A stretch of DNA of 64,000 bases from Onchocerca volvulus. Its lineage: Eukaryota > Nematoda > Chromadorea > Rhabditida > Onchocercidae. Below are positions 23,788-36,500 of this stretch, in pieces (the first letter of the stretch is position 1; the number at the start of each line of letters is the position of its first letter). The notes under the pieces are model-generated. The model did not search any database. It was not told the DNA's origin and was given only the letters and a program-made list of their open reading frames with translations. Made by a program: the position numbers and the translations under genes. Location of the stretch: the NCBI GenBank assembly GCA_000499405.2, contig HG738136.1:2458646-2522645 (forward strand). The letters are read 5' to 3'.

Positions 23788-24798
23788 TTAATTCGTTTTC
23801 GTAGAATCTTTTTTTCAACCAGAATAACCAAAAAATATTCTAGAGTTCGAAAATCCGAACAGAAATGCGATCCAATTCATTTTTCAAATAATCCGTTCAT
23901 AATTTCAAGTTGAGAAAAATGCCATCACTGCAAAATAGATTTATTCGAAAATAAATAAACAACATCCAAAAGCTTGTCAAAGTAAAACAGAATTAAACTT
24001 GCATTCTATAAAGACCAGCGGAATCACGTAATACGTGCGGAGTCAAAAATGTAACTGAGGGATCACGCAATACGTGCGAAATCTAAAATGTAGTTTCGGA
24101 ATTATGTAATAAGTGTGGAATCTAAGATGTGACTAACGGAATCAAGTAATAAATATGAAGTCTAAAATGTGATTAATGGAATCATGTAATACGTGTGGAA
24201 TTTAAAATGTGATCACGGAATCACGTAACATGCGTGGGATCCACAATATACGGAACCATTTGATACGTGTGGAACTTAAAATCATTGAAAAGAATCACAT
24301 AATATGTTTGGGAATCTAAACCATAATTTCAATTGGAATTTCATGCGAAAATGAAAAGGAACGGAATCCACTAGAAAATCATTCCACGAAATACGTCAAT
24401 ACGGAGAGACGGGAAGACGGATAGGGAAAGGAAAAAGATTAAGGCTTAGATGAGCAGACGAAGAAGTTGGTCTAAATAGCATTCGCATGAATCCCATTGG
24501 CTATCTTTTTTTTTTCATAACAAGTAAAGTCTTCCAAAGATTTCAGTTTCGATGGGTTTTGACGTGTTTTACGTGTAAAGCGGCGTGGAACGTAAGGATA
24601 TGTTACGCTACGTGAGGTATGTGAAGCGCAAGAAATGTTTATTTTGATGTGTACACTGAGTTTTTCCATAGTTAATCTTTGGATTTTTTTCTAATTCTTC
24701 ATTGTTTTTTTCTTATCTTTTTTTTTCAGCAATCATAAAAGTTGGTTTCATATTGCATTATTGAATGGTCAACAGAAATAATCTATCATTAGCAGGTG
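23788..24798. other. Shared 5' region of divergent tmem161 and atg-4
   Basis: About 1 kb between divergent starts, probably carrying both promoters (inference). It holds a diverged minisatellite (24020-24330) and then a cluster of ACGTG/ACGTA words around 24560-24625. No coding exon beyond the flanking genes was found; the minus frame at 24472-24669 was rejected. Confidence 0.55.
24020..24330. repeat. Diverged minisatellite, about 39-bp unit, 8 copies
   Basis: Units start near 24020, 24059, 24097, 24138, 24178, 24217, 24250 and 24291. Each follows the pattern GGAATCACGTAATACGTGTG, then GAATCTAAAATGTGA. Most units carry a near-palindromic CACGTAATACGTG core that resembles paired E-box or ACGT-type protein-binding sites. 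Copies differ at many positions, so the array is old. Confidence 0.85.
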
Positions 24799-25001
24799 AT
24801 GTTAGCCGAATTAAGGCTGAAGAAAGAACGAGTACATGAAGAAGCAAAGTATGTTTTTTTCTCTCCCTCCCCCTCTTTTCCTCTCTCTTATCACTCATTT
24901 ATCATTTCGTCCTTCCATTTTTGTCATTTGTCATTTTTATATTTGTCATCGAAGGAAAAGAAACTTTCATTAGGAAGTATTATGCAATGATAGTTTCAAA
25001 C

Positions 25002-25032
<31 letters not shown>

Positions 25033-28000
25033 TTGATATCAGATATCTTCTACTCACGTAGAAGTCACTTTTTTGAATCACTCACGTGTTCACCTCTTAC
25101 ATCATATTGTCATATAGAAGCTTTTACGCGTTTACTTCTTAAATTACATTAGAATAACGTTTATCCTTGATTATGGGAATAAAAGAAACGTATTTTTGCT
25201 CTATTTTAAATAAATTATACGTAATTTATGTTCAGTTGAATAATAACTGTCATCTTACGTACCATTTGTTATCTCTTGCATATTTGGACATATCTCTTAT
25301 CTTATCACATATATATAATAACTGAATGGCATAGTTATCATAAATGGTATATTGTGTAGATAATTTTTTTCTAGATAGAAATCATGCATGCGCAATATTA
25401 CTTGCAGTGCAAAAATAAAATAAGTTTATAATAAATTTTATTATCATTAAAGTTATCCTTAACTTTTTCTCGCGATTGTTTATAATTCTCCTATAAAATA
25501 TAATTTTTTTCTGAGAGGATTGTATTACTGCACAGCATGTAACTCATTTGTTTTCCCTTTGAATAATGGAGATTTTGTAGTGCAATCTTAGTGGGCAAGA
25601 TATTACCTCATTATCCTTGTTTTTTTATGGTTTTGCATGTAAAGATTTCATTGGATCTGAGTATAGTGACCTAAATTAAGTTTCTTAATTCCTTCTAAAT
25701 CAGCCCAAAAGAAAGAAGATAATTTGTATTAGGTGCAGTACAATTTCACAACTATTTTTTGTAAGCCATATAAAATGTAAGTGATTCGATTAAAATTTAC
25801 ATATTTCACATTGAACCATCTAATATATTATTGTCAATTTTTTTTTTTTTTGACTTCACATTTTTTTTTTTGACTTTCTTCACTTTTTCGTCATCTTGAT
25901 TCTTTATTTGGTAGAATTTTAATTGAAATTTTAGTTTGTTTGATAACTTATTTTAAATAAGAAACATGTAGCTAAAAAAATTTAAGGAATAAAATAATAA
26001 GCATGATAGAGATTTTTCTTGAATAAACAAATTATCGATTTCTCTTTTCTAATCTTCACAGAGTTTTGAAATTTTGAAAATTGTTCTTATAGGAGATTAT
26101 TCGCGGACTGGAAGCCCACAGTGAGCAAAATGTTGGAAACTTATCTGACACTGGATCCGGGATTTTCGGATGCTCAAAACTATGCTTTATTTGATTCAAA
26201 CCTTCCGATTTATCTTTTAGGCGAAAAATTTTCCTCGCGAAGAGGTTAGTTAAGTGCCTATTTATAAATAAGTCCCAATTGTTGTTGCGTATTATGTAAG
26301 GCCACTTTTTTCTAATATTAAGGGAAAGTTTAGAACTCAAGAGTTGAAATTGCAAGTCAATTTCGATTGAGGTAAAAGCATATAGGGACAGTTTTGTCAC
26401 TGTTTACAAAACGAAAATGACTACAGCGGTAATTTATTATAGCAGTTTAATATGCTGTCCTAAAATGAAAATTATTTTTCTTGCGAAAAGTTTTCTTCAA
26501 CCTTTCTTTTTTACATTATTATCATTTCATATAAAAAGCTGTTTAAAAAAATTTGAATTTCGCTCGCTTAGTTGTGAACTAGCAATAAAATAATGATGTG
26601 TTTTGTTGCTTATTTACTGTTATATATAAATTTTTTCATTTCTAATTATAGATATGGAACGCATCAAAGAATTTATGGCATCGCTGTTGTGGTTCTCATA
26701 TCGAAAAAATTTTCAACCCATTGGTAAATTATTTATAATATGTAGGTTTGGTAACGCATCACTTTAATTTAAAAAAAGTGAATAAGATATTTAAATAATG
26801 AAGTAGATAATGTTTAACTCTTATGACGGTGTAGTAAAATTGATTTGTGTTGTTTTTTACAGAAAATAAAAAAAAGTCCTGAGTATGATTAATTGTTTAG
26901 TTCATTCTTGCATATCAGTCTTGTGATCCTCTTCAATGTTTCTTTTATTATTGCCAAACTAGTTTTGTTACAGGTGGCACTGGACCAATAACTGACCAAG
27001 GATGGGGATGTATGTTACGCTGTGGTCAGATGTTGTTGGCTCGAGTTTTGATAGTTCGACATTTGGGCCGTGATTGGCTCTGGAATCGAAATATCAAGAT
27101 GGCAGAATATAAACGTATTCTGCGTATGTTTCAAGATAAGAAAAACTGCCTTTTCTCGATACATCAAATAGGTAAAATCAAACTATTTTTTTTTGATAAT
27201 TTATTACTTTTAACTGTTCTTTTGCTTACACTTGTAACTTTAAAAATACTATTGTCGAATTGAAGAGTTAAATTGGAGTTCGATTAGAATTTCGAATATC
27301 TCATTGTTTCAAAATTAATCCCTATATAATATAAATTATCTGTGGATCGAAAGTAATTTTAAAATCAACTCATATAGTATTTAGGCTTCGAATTAGCTTG
27401 ATATTAAGCAGTCGTACAAGATATATGAATTGCTGTATAGTTTCGGATTTAGTGACTACTTTTGGAGTTTAAAAAGTAATACTCATTATTTAAAATTAGG
27501 AATTGATTTTCTTTGGTGTTTCGACAGTTTGAAATCAAATTTTCCATTTTTAGCACATATGGGAGTATCCGAAGGCAAGGAGATTGGAGAATGGTTTGGT
27601 CCAAACACAGCAGCTCAAGTTCTGAAAAAGTTGGTTATATACGATCAGTGGTCACGATTAGCGGTACACGTAGCTCTTGATAATGTGCTGATAACGAGCG
27701 ATATACGCACTATGGCTTTTACTAGACCTCCTTATCGAAAATCTGGGTAATTATTCTACTTTAATTTTTGCTTGTTTTTTAAACAAGTAGTCTGATGTGA
27801 TTTTTTAGTTGTATGAAATTTGTAAAGCTTTTATTGCATTATTTAATTTTCGAAATAAGAAATTATTATAATTTGAGCGCCTGAGATGTAACTTTTAATA
27901 TTTAAGCGTTAATATCTTACCCACTTCGGTTTTATCTATCAATTACCTGATTCAAAACTTAAATTATTACAGATCTCGGCGTGAAACAGGAAGTGATTAT

Positions 28001-29954
28001 AATGATAATATTGATATTATTGATCCTGCTGGTAAATGCTTGTCTTTTTCATGTAACTGATATTAAAAGAGATTATTTTTTTTTTAAATATTTCAAACTG
28101 AAGTTTCCATAGCTTTTATTTGTTTACTTAATTCCATAGAATTAATTATAATTATTAACAATTCGACCAAAGATGGAAATCTTACAGAAGCAGAAGTGTT
28201 ACCAGAATTTACTCGTTCTCCAACACGAAGTGAAACTTCTTCGATAAGCAGTTACAGCGGTATCAGCGAAGAGTGGCGACCATTGCTGATTATCATTCCA
28301 CTTAGGCTTGGTTTAAATACAATTAATCGATGTTACCTTCCTGCCATTCAGGTTCATTTTTCCTGTTTATTCAGTTTAACTTCCGAAAGTACTAAAATTG
28401 ACTGAAGTTACAAATGATGCAGAAAGAACTTTAGAGCAACATTTTCTTTTTGCTGAGAAATGCTCTCAATCATAAAATTTCTTGAAATGGGACAGTTAGC
28501 TATAGAATGAAATGTCCAAACTAATTTTTTTATATCAAGAAAGAATATGATTTTAAAACTATTCCATAATTGGATGATCTCGGATTTATAACTTAGTTAG
28601 AATAAAAGTTTTGTGCTCACTATATATATCAATGAAGATATGAAAGATACGAATGAAAGGTATAAGCAAATTTTTTTTTGAGCATTTTAGTAACTTCTAT
28701 AGTTTTTTAGGCATTTTTTCAATTGCCGCAGTGTGTTGGCATCATTGGAGGTCGGCCTAATCATGCGCTTTACTTTTGTGGTATTGCAGATAATAATGTA
28801 TGTTATAATATTGAAAGATGTAGTTATTTATTTATCCCAAAATCAGTAGATGTTTCAGTGAACAAAGCAGTTATGAAATAAATGAAAGCAGTTTCGTCAT
28901 CTTTAATCAGAGCTTTTAAATCAGAGAATGAAGCAATGATCTATCTCCAAATTTTCAGCATTTTATAATATCACTTTCAAAATAGTGCTATCTTTCTAGT
29001 TGCTTTATCTCGACCCCCACTTCTGTCAAGATTTCGTGGATTTAGATGAAACTACGACAACGAGAGATAAATGTGATGGTTATGTTGAGGTGAGATGATT
29101 TTTGAAGTTCATATTTTTTCTATCCTTTATGATTATACTTAGCTTTCTACTCTTCATGCTATCCCGTCATTCTCCCGTTCTCTCTTCATCCTTATCCTGT
29201 GTTTCATATATTTATTCTTTATAGATCAAAAATGATGAATTCAGAGACAGCACCTATCACTGTCCATTCATTCTAAGTACGAAGTTCGATAGAGTGGATC
29301 CCTCATTGGCTCTTGGCTTCTTCTGTCATACTGAGGACGATTACAACGAACTAGCACAACGATTACGAACGGCAATTTTCCATTTTTTCAAGCAGTCTAG
29401 TTTGATTTAATATAAAAGGCAATTTCCGAATGAAACGGTCAAATTCAATTAAAGAAGTCAATCATCCTCGCAATATTTTCGAGTGTTAATTTCAGGTTCA
29501 TCTTTCTCTTTATTGATCTTTACCGAAAATTTATTATTGTTTCAGCATTTACTACTGGCTTCAACACCACCTTTGTTCGAAATGCTAGAAACAAGGCCGA
29601 AAAATTTCCCACCATTTGTTCCATATGTTGGAGAAAATACGAAATTACGAGGCAAACTATTTAAATCAACTATTTCTTACTGAACTGATTAACAGTGGTC
29701 TCAAAATTTGGAGTATTATTCTATTACAGATTTCTGTTTGTTTTATACAAAAATATAGGTTATGACAGGAGAATCTTTTGCCAAATACGAAGATACACAG
29801 TAGAATAAAACAGCTTATTATTAATTTTTATTCAATCGCCATTATGTTCATATAGTATCAATTGCATATACGATGAACAGGGTTTTATTTTTTAGATTAT
29901 ACGGATCTCGGTGAAGTAAACGACAGTTATGATGAATTTGAACTGCTTGAATAG
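24799..29954 (+). CDS. atg-4: Autophagy cysteine protease ATG4
   Basis: Peptidase family C54 enzyme that trims and delipidates ATG8/LC3 proteins. Twelve exons: 24799-24848, 26093-26244, 26652-26723, 26974-27171, 27554-27746, 27973-28031, 28188-28351, 28711-28797, 29000-29089, 29225-29371, 29546-29651 and 29896-29954, giving 458 aa. The catalytic Cys is C104 in [13 protein letters not shown]. The Asp/His pair is D330 and H332 in LLYLDPHFC. Other signatures are [26 protein letters not shown] and [15 protein letters not shown]. The C-terminal FELL (454-457) fits the LC3-interacting motif seen at this place in the family. Introns 10 and 11 use GC donors (ACG/GCAATT and GAG/GCAAAC); no GT donor gives the correct phase. 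An acceptor-like AG ends three bases before the ATG. Confidence 0.94.
25003..25026. repeat. T homopolymer tract in atg-4 intron 1
   Basis: A run of about 24 T in the 1.2-kb first intron. Its length is probably variable or misassembled. Confidence 0.85.
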
Positions 29955-32019
29955 CAAGAGAGGAAAAGAGATGGAGGAGAGCTTCCAGAACTTTTGTGTT
30001 GTTCTTTCAGCAATTTTTTCCACTGTATCACCTTTTTTTTTTTTTTAAATAATATACGACAAAAGAAATCCTACGGTAGGATTTTTAGGAAAATTGCTAA
30101 ATTAGATTTCACATCGGAAGAAAAGTTTGGAAATCTCGCTGGAACCTCATACATAGATGTTTAATTTTCAATCATTAGTTTTCCTGGGCCAGCTTTAATT
30201 TCCTCTAACTCAGCTATATACATTTATCTTCTTACTGTCTTTTCATTTGTTAGTATATAGTATATATATATCTTTTCATGCAATGGTTTTAAGCTTTTTT
30301 CGGTTCTTCATTCATGCTTTCACTTTGTGCATGCTTGTATTAATTTGTTCTTTTATGAATTATTTGCCAGTTTTTTCACTATTTTTGCTTTTTGTGCTTG
30401 TGAAATAAATGTTAATAATTGGTACGCATATTTTATATGATTCAACATATAAAACATTTGGTTCAATTCAGTAAAGTAATGAATAAATTGAATAATACGT
30501 TATAACGCATACGTTGAATCGGGCATGTTATTTTTTGAAGATCAAAAATATATTCTTCAAGGAATTTAAAGTTTCGAATGAAATTTTTCCCTATTTCAAG
30601 TTCGGAGCTTTGAATTTCTATTAGCATTTAACACTATTTGTTCGCTGGAATTAATACAATAATTAGTAATAAAATATGATATATATTTTAAATTCAAGTA
30701 ATGCTAATAGTATGTATTTTACTTTAAGTTCACTACGTCATATTTAACAAAATTGTGTAAATAGTTGATCGATTGATTTCCCTCTTAGATCCATATTTTC
30801 TTATTGTTTGCGCTTTTGGAGTATTTTTGAGTAATTCATTAACAAGATCGAATCCTATAAATGTTCGGACAGCTTTTTCAGATTGGATATTTTAGAATAA
30901 AAAATCCTCTTTTTTTCTTTACTTTATATGCAAACAAAAATTTTTATTCTTTTAACTCTTTTTTTTTCTTTTTTTTTTTTTGCTTACAAGAAAAATAAAC
31001 ACTTTATGAACACAAAGATAAACTGTTACTTACATGTTTTTCAAATGCGCTATGCGGTTGAGCAGTAAAATTAGGGAAATCAAGTTCGAGAGTAGGGAAG
31101 ATTAAGATTTCTCGAGATTGAAATGATAAGCTTATAAAAGAAAATATGCCATATGGACGTTATAAAATTCATAATGCTTAGAAATAATTTATTGATTGAT
31201 TTGTTTGATTGATCGATTAGCTTGCTCATCTCCACGTTTGCTTAGTATTCATTACTGAAATGCAAAAACTGTCTTACATATCCTATCAAAATATCTCAAA
31301 TGCAAATGATAGATCCAATTCATGAGTGGTGGTGGTTAGATCAAAAAATCGGAAAAACGCTGCTAAAGATATATAATCTTTTAAATCGAATTATTGCATA
31401 CGATAATCTGTTGAAAATTTGAACATTTAGCAGATGATTGTTATGAAATTATTGTTGTTGCTCACGTAGGCGTCAGATTCACGTGAGCACGTGTTATTGT
31501 TTACGTAGACGTTAGGTCGTCCACGGAAGCAGACTACGGACCTTATGCTAGTACAGCACGTTGATATCCGTAGCATGTCAGCTTGTAGTTTTATTTGAGA
31601 TTTATACGTGCAGTTTTATTTGTTGAGTGACTCACGTTAGTTTTGAAATCTGGCTTTTATAGTGCTTCAGAATGTATTCCAGAATCTTTTGAAGGTATTC
31701 CAAAGCATCACTTATTCAAAAACTGCTTACGTTAGGCGTGCGTAATCGTTCACGTTACGTGAACTTTACGAAATCTTCGATATTAAATTTGTGATCTTAG
31801 GAATGCGTGTCATATGTAAATTTGATTCATTCTATTAATGTTTTAATATGTTTTTTTTTTTTTGGTATCTTTCCTACCTGTTAATAATTCATTCTTTTTG
31901 ACCACTATAGTACATGATTCATTGCTTTTTACCTAACGCAGAGATATCATTTTTGATTTTATTTTTTCCTTTTTTTTTTCTTTTTTTTTCTTTCAAATAG
32001 AATTTCAATCTTGATTGTT
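29955..32019. other. Intergenic region with an ACGT-rich cluster
   Basis: No exon was recognised over about 2 kb. AATAAA near 30403 is a candidate poly(A) signal for atg-4. The segment 31450-31780 is strikingly dense in CACGTG, ACGTA and ACGTT words, unlike the rest of the gap. Confidence 0.5.
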
Positions 32020-32274
32020 TTATTGCCAATTTGTTCTAATGGATAACAGCTGATTAAAGTGTCGAAATGTGTTTCGCCGAATCCAGGCAATATACATCAA
32101 ATTACGAAATTCATCTTTATCATTAATTCCGAAAACATCGTAAATCTGTCGCTTTTTTCCGCGTTTCTTAGTCAAATCGAATCCTTGCTCAACATTTGAA
32201 ACTTTTAAAAATTTTGGTGATGAAATTTCTTCCACTTCAATAATTGTAGATGAATGTTTATATAAGTTATTTTG
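32020..32274 (-). CDS. Candidate terminal exon of an unrecognised gene
   Basis: An open frame of 84 codons plus stop reads leftwards from an acceptor (GATTTTGTAG/CAAAAT) at 32274 to TAA at 32020. The peptide is hydrophilic and mixed in composition, with a basic patch TKKRGKKRQIYDVFGIN and the tail WIRRNTFRHFNQLLSIRTNWQ. It is unlike the Phe/Ile/Lys-rich chance frames nearby, which supports coding. There is no ATG before residue 62, so at least one upstream exon is required. I found no upstream exon ending in the right phase within 32290-32830. It could be real, or a decayed remnant. Confidence 0.35.
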   Translation of the reverse strand, partial: QNNLYKHSSTIIEVEEISSPKFLKVSNVEQGFDLTKKRGKKRQIYDVFGINDKDEFRNLMYIAWIRRNTFRHFNQLLSIRTNWQ

Positions 32275-33503
32275 CTACAAAATCTCAGATTCGTTTAAAA
32301 AAAAAAAAAAAAAAAAAAAAAGAAAAAAATTCGCATTCGAGAAATTTTATTTCTTGAATTACATTCTCATAATTATGTTTTATAATAAGATAAACGGAAT
32401 AATAACAAAAAGGAAATAAAAATCTAAAAATGAGTCAAATTTTTTGCTAAAAATTAGCATTTTTCATGGTTCAAAAAGTGATTGTTAGAAAAAAAGCGAT
32501 TTTTTGTTTTTAGAATTATTATTTCCTTAAGAGACATTTTTTATGTTTGTTTATTTTTTCAAATTATCCGAAGAAATTCGAAATTTTTACATTTTGTATT
32601 CTTGTACGTTACGTTCTTATACGTTGTGCTAACATTATTCTATGAATAATTTTATTATTATTTAGTTTCATTTTCAGTGTTGTTAAGATCACTTGTGACT
32701 GAATCGTTGCAACAACAACAGCAATCGAAAAGTGATAAAAAAGTGGCTTACTCACACTATTACTAGATACCCAAGGATTTCCGTGCCTTATAGCGCTGTG
32801 TCAGAATGATTTTTTAAATTTCTAATTGGAAAATGGTATGTTTATAACGATTTCATTACTATGTTTATTGCTTTGATTATAAATTTTTACGTTACATGAA
32901 ATTCAATTTTTTTATTTGAATTTAAAATCATTGTTGTGGAAGATCTTCGTACATTTCGACAGATTTCTTGATACATTAAATTTTATGCTATTAGAATTTA
33001 TTGACGATTATCGGTATGTATTGCAACAGTTCCATACATCCGTTATCACGATAGTTTGACCGTATTCGCATAATGATTACCGAAATCGTTGAGAAAGATA
33101 TTTATAGCGCATGACATCATGCAATTAGTTTAAATTTGCATGTTTGTTTAATTGTCGGTAATTTGGATTGATTAATGTTTACCGATCATCTCAGCTTTTC
33201 TTCAACTATTTTAGGAAAATATTTCCTTATGCATTAATGTTAGGGAGATCTCAGTGAGAAGTCTGTCGAATTTCATGGTGTAAAATTCATCAAATAGTTT
33301 TTTTTTTGATTATTTTAAAAATACTTTTTGAATTTTCTGTTGAATAGTAACCAGAGTCACTTTACGGAGTGACAATGATGAACACATTCTTAGCGTAGCG
33401 ATTTTGGGAGAAAGTTGTCCGATGATCCTTCTGTCGATGATTTTGTGATGTTATTTTCTTTCTTCGCAAATGATGATTAAGGGAGGACATCTGAGGTACA
33501 GCT
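32275..33503. other. Gap upstream of the zinc-site protein gene
   Basis: Mostly AT-rich, with an A tract at about 32295-32322. A plus-strand segment at 32677-32766 follows a good acceptor (CATTTTCAG) and has an open frame with a CAA/CAG run, but it ends in a stop and does not join the next gene in phase. It may be a 5' UTR exon of the downstream gene. Confidence 0.4.
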
Positions 33504-36500
33504 ATGACTTCTCTACCAGCTACTGCTGCTTCGTCGAATTTGGACGATATCACTACATCGCTTTTCTATCAATTACGCGATAAAAACCGTGTAAGAATAT
33601 ATATCTCTCTCTCTCTCTTTTTAATCTCTATTTCCGCAATTTGGTGAAATCATTTTTTTTTCTTTTTGATTAACTGAATTTGTATTTTATTGTTTAAATC
33701 AAATGCAAATTCAGTTCTCAAAAAGAAAAAAAAAATTCTTTCTTTCGAAACTTTGTATTTTAACGATACTATTGATTTCCCTGTCTCAGATAATTATTTT
33801 TGCTTGATAATGATTAAGAGTAAAATAGTGAAAATTAGGTTTACGATTTTGATATACTGCAATGCCCTAAATGTCCGGAACGGCTAGAAGCTCTCGAACT
33901 TGATGTCTACAAAGAAAATGGTCAAACATATCAGAGAATATGGTGGACTTGTCGAGGAATAAAAAATAAAGTTTGTTGAATTTTCCCTTACTTTTATTTT
34001 AACTGAAACTTTCAAACATGGTTCCAGAAAGTAGAGTCAAATAGTGACTAAGAAGGAATTTATTTTATTGCTATATTTCTGTTGCTAGACATTAATTTCA
34101 AATCCACGTTTTAGAATTTTAAAATTTCTCAATTTTTCAGCAGCATCATTACATTTTCGTGAAAAAGGATATAGCCATCACTTCAAATTTTAGTCAAAAT
34201 GATGTATATTTGTGAATTTTTGAAACAGTGAGAATTTTCAAAGTTAAGATAGCTGTGTCATTTATTCTTGATTCTTTTGATTATAAGGAAGTTATTTTAA
34301 AAGTAAAAAAAAAATATTTAAAAAACTTTTGAACTAGCTGAAATACTTAACTTCAGAGCTGTCATTTTCCATTATGGGTACCACGCGAAGTTTTTTGGAC
34401 AAGGAGAACAGAGGAACAGATGAGGACAGGCTATATACCTTTGCCAAATATTCATTTATTGCCTCAGCGTTTATGGTATCTCTATCCAAATGTTTTCCGG
34501 AATAAATTGAGTCAAGGAGACATCGGTAATGCCAAAAAGGTTCTTTTTTTTTTCTTTATTTTTCAAATTCAGAAATTGAGTTAGGCAAAAAATGTTATTT
34601 ATCTGGTTTTCAGAATAAATCTGGTACAGTCACGCCATCTTCTGGTCATGCAACACGAGGCAGTTCAGTAAGACCTGAAAGTGTACTTACGCAAAATGAA
34701 GAATGTAGTCAGGATTCGTTTCTCAATACACCTCTCCTCTCTGTTAAGTCGAATACTGTTAGTTTTTTTTTTTTTTTTTTGTTTGAACTGAGATAATTCT
34801 ATTGTCTTCCTAAGAAAGGCTTATCATTTGCAAAATAGAGTCACTTCTAATTTCAAAATATTTTTGTTTAAGTATGTTCCAAATGAAATGGAAATTTGGG
34901 AATCGGAAGTTCCTACACGACATATTCGAATTGATGAAGATGTGGAAGAAAACTTCGAAATAGTGAAGAACCGGATGCCAACAGTGAATAGTCAGCCTGA
35001 TGCTTCAGATCAAAAAGATTATGAACAGGAAAGTTCAAGTAACCTTCAAGCAAAAGATACGGTATGCGACTCGATGTCATGGGAAACAAGCTTGATTCCA
35101 GAATGTGTTGTTACAACAGATTTTCCTTTGGAATCATTCACAGATTCCTTCGTTCAATTTTGTTCACAAACAGAATCACCAACTCAACAACAACGGTTCG
35201 AGGAGATGAATTCACAAGAGATACATTCAAATAATGATAGTGTTATCCTAGAAGTTTTGCAGCCAGCACCTCAAGACAATGTCTCGCATAGTAGTCAAGA
35301 TTTAAAGGAAGCTGGATGTAATTCTGAAATGTCCACAAAATCTGTAAGAAAGCGGAAGCGGAATTCTGGTTTTGAAAAAAGATTTGATGAAGCAGTTTGT
35401 AGTGACGCCGTATCTGAAACTAGTCCTTTAGATCGGATTTCACTTCTGGTACCATCAGTGAACATGAAAGTGCCAGAATCTGTAAATATTGCTAAAATTC
35501 GAGAAGATTTCCAGAAACAAAGACGGCAACGATCGAATTCAGAAATCTTTGATGACGATCGCGTGATCGCTTCTTTAATGAAGGAATTAGTGGTTAGAGT
35601 GGCTTTGGAACTTGATTTGATTAAAAACGAAGCAACTTCTGCTTCACAGTGTGCGGAACAAGCAGAACATCATTTGTTAAAAATAATTTCTTTAGAAGAA
35701 GCAAAAAGAGACTTCGGTGATTTGACGCTTGATGAATTCTTGAAAGGTGTCAATAATCTGCGGTCATCCGATGCGGCCCAAAATTGTCTACGAAAATGGC
35801 CTAAGATAGAAAAAGATATTCAGCGACAACAATCACCGAATATTTGTCTGCAGCAAAATATTGATGAGCCTGTTTACTTTGAAAAAAATGATTCAGAAGC
35901 ATTTGACAACACTTCGACTAAAATGACTGCAAATTTGAGGGTGCAATCTTCTCTCAGGAAACGACAGTCTAAAAATGCAGATCAACCTGCTTTGCCGAGG
36001 GATCTGCCGGTTGATGAAAAATGCATTGCTGATGTAGAAATGGCTCTAAAACAATCTATAAAAAGTATCAAAGGCGCAGAAGAGACCAGTCCCGCTCCTC
36101 GAACATCTATTCTGTAAGTATTTTAAATTTTAAGAGCTAAAACATTTCGTTACCAAAGTAGTAACGAAAATAACTGCAAGAATGATAACTATAATTATTA
36201 AAGGCGTGGAAAGAATAGCAGTAAAAGAAGAATTGTTACTTGTTTACTTCAAATTTAGTATTTAAAAATGTTGCTTACATTTCTTTAATTTTTAATGGAC
36301 AAAATCCTTGTTTATCAAGTTGTCTTGTATTTTTCTATAAACGCTCAATTTTCCATTTGATCGATCTTTTGTAATTTGAAATCATATTACTGACTTATTT
36401 CTGTATCACGTACAAGTATCAAAATATATATTTCTGTATCACGTATCAAAACATAGACATTTTCCGTCCTTTTTTTTGGCGCGATAGTATTAATAATAGC

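Noticed and set aside
32677..32766. Plus-strand open segment after CATTTTCAG with a CAA/CAG run
   Set aside because: It ends in TAG and cannot join the downstream gene in phase; at most it is a 5' UTR exon.
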